From Ornithinibacillus massiliensis (GTDB lineage Bacteria > Bacillota > Bacilli > Bacillales > Amphibacillaceae), in the NCBI RefSeq assembly GCF_018310345.1, contig NZ_JAGXBY010000003.1:640179-704178 (forward strand): a stretch of 64,000 bases of DNA, read 5' to 3'. Below, piece by piece: positions 61,203-64,000 of this stretch. The position numbers and the translations under genes were made by a program. Under the pieces are notes generated by a model that was given only the letters and a program-made list of their open reading frames with translations, had not been told where the DNA came from and did no database searches. The stretch's first letter is position 1, and every line of letters begins with the position of its first letter.

Positions 61203-62210
61203 CTACCCATCTGCTAATTGTTGTCGATCCGACGCCATAGGTGGTTCCTCCAACCAGCCATTATTTATCATAATATTTGCCCCATCCTCACAATACGCCG
61301 TTATCTCTGTACTTAATCGGGTATATTGGTGCCCTAAATCACGTCGATGACTCGCAGCTAAACTAAACCCGTAAAATCCTAATACAGCTGCATTTAATGT
61401 TGTTGTATGATACATAATTAATTTGTCAGAGAAAACAAAGGTGGTACAATCTGTAACTTCTGTTTCCAATGTCATTGGAACAGGAAGATCATTTTCACGC
61501 ATAACAGAACCTAACACTTCAGCATGTTTTGCTGTTATTTCCTTCCCTCTTTCCATATACTGCCTTACTTCCTTAGAATTAGCGACTTGCGCAAAACCAA
61601 TTAACGTTGCAATCTCCAATGCATTACGGAGAATATTTGAAAATAAGTTCGAGATTTCCATCCCATTTAGTGGTCTTCTTTCACCAAACCACCCAGTCAA
61701 AAAGCGTTGTTTCTTTATGTAACCCGCTTTTTTGGGCGGTGATAAATATGGTGGACGTACATTAAGCCCCTTTGATAGCATTAGTTTTAATGCCTTTTTA
61801 TGAAGCATGTTTGCCTCAGTAAAATTATGAGAAAAATAATCATAAATATCCTCTCTTGCAGAGCATGCAATAGCCACCGAATAGTTGTTCATACCAATCT
61901 GGGACATATCTCGAATATAGGTAAGTATGTAACTATCCGAATATAGTCTAGGGGCATTAACATCTACATCCTCATTAATATTAAAGCCAATCGGTACTGG
62001 ATAATTTTCTCCCTCAAAAAAACTATTTAGCTTTGGAATGTGTGATTCAGCTAGATCAAGTGCATACTTGACAAGTTCTTTCACCTCGTTATCTTCAACA
62101 ATATTAAAAAAATATCTAAATACACAAATTGCCATACTATCATCCATATAATTAGTCCAAAGTTGTGTAATCTCCGTTGAAGTTAAACGTGCATTGTGGT
62201 TTGTTTCCAT
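61203..62210 (-). CDS. DUF3231-family protein
   Basis: This 335-residue protein has two similar helical halves, each with a ferritin-like pattern: TSTEITQLWTNYMDDSMAIC and LNGMEISNLFSNILRNALEI start the halves, and H/E pairs recur (LAESHIPKL, ITAKHAEVL). This is the DUF3231 layout, found mostly in Bacillales and sometimes linked to sporulation. Function is unknown; metal binding is possible. It stands between two parts of a tRNA array. Confidence 0.85.
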   Translation of the reverse strand: METNHNARLTSTEITQLWTNYMDDSMAICVFRYFFNIVEDNEVKELVKYALDLAESHIPKLNSFFEGENYPVPIGFNINEDVDVNAPRLYSDSYILTYIRDMSQIGMNNYSVAIACSAREDIYDYFSHNFTEANMLHKKALKLMLSKGLNVRPPYLSPPKKAGYIKKQRFLTGWFGERRPLNGMEISNLFSNILRNALEIATLIGFAQVANSKEVRQYMERGKEITAKHAEVLGSVMRENDLPVPMTLETEVTDCTTFVFSDKLIMYHTTTLNAAVLGFYGFSLAASHRRDLGHQYTRLSTEITAYCEDGANIMINNGWLEEPPMASDRQQLADG

Positions 62211-62331
62211 TATCCTCCTACCTCCAAAATTATTTGAGTCCGCTATTAGTTTTCCCTAACTGTAAATATTATACAGGGATTACAATACTATAATTTTCCT
62301 TTTCGAGAACATTAATTGAATTTAATAACAA

Positions 62332-62392
62332 TAAAAAAAACTCTTTTGTTTTAACTGCAATATAGATTGCAACTAAAACAAAAGAGTTTAAT
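62332..62392 (-). terminator. Terminator of the rRNA/tRNA operon
   Basis: Arms of 16 bp (62338-62353 with 62374-62389) plus an inner 6-bp stem (TGCAAT/ATTGCA), followed on the minus strand by TTTTTTTT. It lies after the last tRNA of the array. Confidence 0.85.
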
Positions 62393-62440
62393 GTATTTGT
62401 AGACCATCTAATGCCTACTATTTATATGGAATAGTAAAAT

Positions 62441-62514
<74 letters not shown>

Positions 62515-62522
62515 ATAAATTC

Positions 62523-62597
62523 TGGAGCGGAAGACGGGATTCGAACCCGCGACCCCCACCTTGGCAAGGTGGTGTTCTACCACTGAACTACTTCCGC
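62523..62597 (-). tRNA. tRNA-Gly (anticodon GCC)
   Basis: Acceptor GCGGAAG/CTTCCGC, anticodon loop TTGCCAA, T-arm GGGTTCGAATCCC. CCA is encoded. Confidence 0.95.
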
Positions 62598-62599
62598 AG

Positions 62600-62674
62600 T
62601 GGCTGGGCTACTAGGATTCGAACCTAGGAATCACGGGACCAAAACCCGTTGCCTTACCGCTTGGCTATAGCCCA
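62600..62674 (-). tRNA. tRNA-Gln (anticodon TTG)
   Basis: Acceptor TGGGCTA/TAGCCCA, anticodon loop TTTTGGT, T-arm AGGTTCGAATCCT. CCA is encoded. Confidence 0.95.
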
Positions 62675-62681
62675 ATAAAAG

Positions 62682-62755
62682 GGCGACCGGTGGGAATCGA
62701 ACCCACGAGTGCCGGAGCCACAATCCGGTGCGTTAACCACTTCGCCACGGCCGCC
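62682..62755 (-). tRNA. tRNA-His (anticodon GTG)
   Basis: Has the extra G at -1 paired with C73, as tRNA-His requires. Anticodon loop ATTGTGGC, T-arm GGGTTCGATTCCC. The 3' CCA is not encoded. Confidence 0.95.
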
Positions 62756-62765
62756 ATAATAAAAA

Positions 62766-62839
62766 TGGCAGGGGTAGTAGGAATCGAACCCACATCAAAG
62801 GTTTTGGAGACCTTCGTTTTACCATTAAACTATACCCCT
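62766..62839 (-). tRNA. tRNA-Trp (anticodon CCA)
   Basis: Acceptor AGGGGTA/TACCCCT, anticodon loop CTCCAAA, T-arm GGGTTCGATTCCT. CCA is encoded. Confidence 0.95.
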
Positions 62840-62870
62840 ACTATCAAAAATATTACTATTTTTTTATAAA

Positions 62871-62954
62871 TGGTGGAGGGGGGCAGATTCGAACTGCCGA
62901 ACCCGAAGGAGCGGATTTACAGTCCGCCGCGTTTAGCCACTTCGCTACCCCTCC
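62871..62954 (-). tRNA. tRNA-Tyr (anticodon GTA)
   Basis: Class II tRNA with a long variable arm. Acceptor GGAGGGG/CCCCTCC, anticodon loop CTGTAAA. CCA is encoded. Confidence 0.95.
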
Positions 62955-62975
62955 GACATAAGAAAAAGACATAAA

Positions 62976-63051
<76 letters not shown>

Positions 63052-63079
63052 AATATGTTTTAAAATACAAGATTTATAG

Positions 63080-63156
63080 TGGCGGTCCGGACGGGACTCG
63101 AACCCGCGACCTCCTGCGTGACAGGCAGGCATTCTAACCAACTGAACTACCGGACC
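63080..63156 (-). tRNA. tRNA-Asp (anticodon GTC)
   Basis: Acceptor GGTCCGG/CCGGACC, anticodon loop CTGTCAC, T-arm GGGTTCGAGTCCC. CCA is encoded. Confidence 0.95.
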
Positions 63157-63201
63157 ACTATAATTAAATTTTGTTGTATTTTACAGTACAATAAAATAAT
63201 T

Positions 63202-63278
<77 letters not shown>

Positions 63279-63315
63279 GTAATATATAGTATTCAATATT
63301 TATTTACTTAACTAA

Positions 63316-63391
63316 TGGTGGAGGATGCAGGGCTCGAACCTGCGACCCCCTGCTTGTAAGGCAGGTGCTCTCCCAGCTGAGCTAATCCTCC
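63316..63391 (-). tRNA. tRNA-Val (anticodon TAC)
   Basis: Acceptor GGAGGAT/ATCCTCC, anticodon loop CTTACAA, T-arm AGGTTCGAGCCCT. CCA is encoded. Confidence 0.95.
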
Positions 63392-63395
63392 ATTA

Positions 63396-63470
63396 TGGTG
63401 ACCCGTACGGGATTCGAACCCGTGTTACCGCCGTGAAAGGGCGGTGTCTTAACCGCTTGACCAACGGGCC
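63396..63470 (-). tRNA. tRNA-Glu (anticodon TTC)
   Basis: Acceptor GGCCCGT/ACGGGTC, anticodon loop CTTTCAC, T-arm GGGTTCGAATCCC. CCA is encoded. Confidence 0.95.
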
Positions 63471-63487
63471 ATTTAATATAATTCAAA

Positions 63488-63579
63488 TGGCGGAGAGCGA
63501 GGGATTTGAACCCTCGAGACCACTTTCGCAGCCTACACGATTTCCAATCGTGCTCCTTCGACCACTCGGACAGCTCTCC
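63488..63579 (-). tRNA. tRNA-Ser (anticodon GGA)
   Basis: Class II tRNA, 92 bases, with a long variable arm. Acceptor GGAGAGC/GCTCTCC, anticodon loop TTGGAAA. CCA is encoded. Confidence 0.95.
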
Positions 63580-63580
63580 A

Positions 63581-63655
63581 TGGCTCCACAGGTAGGATTC
63601 GAACCTACGACCGATCGGTTAACAGCCGATTGCTCTACCACTGAGCTACTGTGGA
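63581..63655 (-). tRNA. tRNA-Asn (anticodon GTT)
   Basis: Acceptor TCCACAG/CTGTGGA, anticodon loop CTGTTAA, T-arm AGGTTCGAATCCT. CCA is encoded. First tRNA after the 5S gene. Confidence 0.95.
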
Positions 63656-63663
63656 ATGGAATT

Positions 63664-63779
<116 letters not shown>

Positions 63780-63925
63780 CATAAATGGTATTACCAAGTG
63801 ACCTATTTTTTTCGTGACAAACTCTATTATAATCGTTTTCCGAAAAAAATCAAGAGTTATTTTGTTTTGGATTATTATACCCTGAAAACTAAATAAGAGT
63901 AAACAAACGATATCAAATAAGTTAG

Positions 63926-64000
63926 TTAAGTCCTCGATCTATTAGTATCCGTCAGCTCCACGTGTCACCACGCTTCCACCTCGGACCTATCAACCTCATA
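63926..64000 (-). rRNA. 23S ribosomal RNA, 3' end (runs off window edge)
   Basis: The minus strand reads GTGGAGCTGACGGATACTAA and then GATCGAGGACTTAACTAA, the well-known 3' end of Bacillus 23S rRNA. The 146 bases between it and the 5S gene are spacer. Confidence 0.92.

Overview
The window looks like the chromosome of an endospore-forming, probably salt-tolerant member of the Bacillaceae (Oceanobacillus/Virgibacillus-like by general feel; genus is inference). Reasons: low GC, strong AGGAGG-type ribosome sites with frequent GTG and TTG starts, CotF-type spore coat genes, a DUF3231 gene, a BCCT osmolyte transporter, a cre-like site before a CstA gene, and an rRNA operon followed by a tRNA array in nearly the gene order of the Bacillus subtilis trnD array.

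Left part (1-17.8 kb): a partial TPR gene; an OsmC gene at the end of an opp/dpp-type peptide ABC operon (minus strand); a 21-bp-period tandem repeat tract (7156-7410); a MarR gene divergent from lrgAB with two half-overlapping operators; a sodium:solute symporter group; a TetR gene with an ABC-2 type membrane protein; two CotF-type coat genes; a LysE-type exporter; an APC permease; and a YqcI/YcgG gene.

Centre (18.5-38.3 kb): a RiPP island of the thiopeptide type, nearly all on the minus strand. In transcription order: a 400-aa protein of unknown function, a TclP/TclS-like SDR, a 63-aa precursor with a Ser/Thr-rich core (SNCSTCGSSSTCSSTT), a hairpin, an 800-aa protein with a SPASM-like cysteine block but no radical-SAM CxxxCxxC motif, three split LanB-type proteins (pyridine-synthase candidate, glutamylation enzyme, elimination enzyme), an Ocin-ThiF-like protein, a YcaO cyclodehydratase, two SagB-type dehydrogenase-like proteins, a small ThiF-like zinc protein, an ABC exporter, a methyltransferase and a small membrane protein. 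A divergent class III aminotransferase lies at the upstream edge. Decayed gene pieces lie on both flanks. This is the most interesting system in the window. The two proteins at its front, the 800-aa SPASM-like one and its shorter 400-aa relative, are not part of the usual thiopeptide set.

Right part (39-60.4 kb): an NAPE-PLD-like metallo-hydrolase, a dihydrouridine synthase, a PadR-controlled FtsX-type ABC operon, CstA, two DUF2294 proteins, a two-PAS protein whose kinase H-box has lost its histidine, a BCCT transporter, and a LysR gene divergent from an Fe3+/aminoethylphosphonate-type ABC operon that also carries a beta-lactamase-fold hydrolase and a secreted CYTH-like protein.

Right end (60.5-64 kb, minus strand): tRNA-Leu, two membrane/DUF3231 genes, thirteen clustered tRNA genes, 5S rRNA and the 3' end of 23S rRNA. 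No CRISPR array, prophage or insertion sequence was seen.
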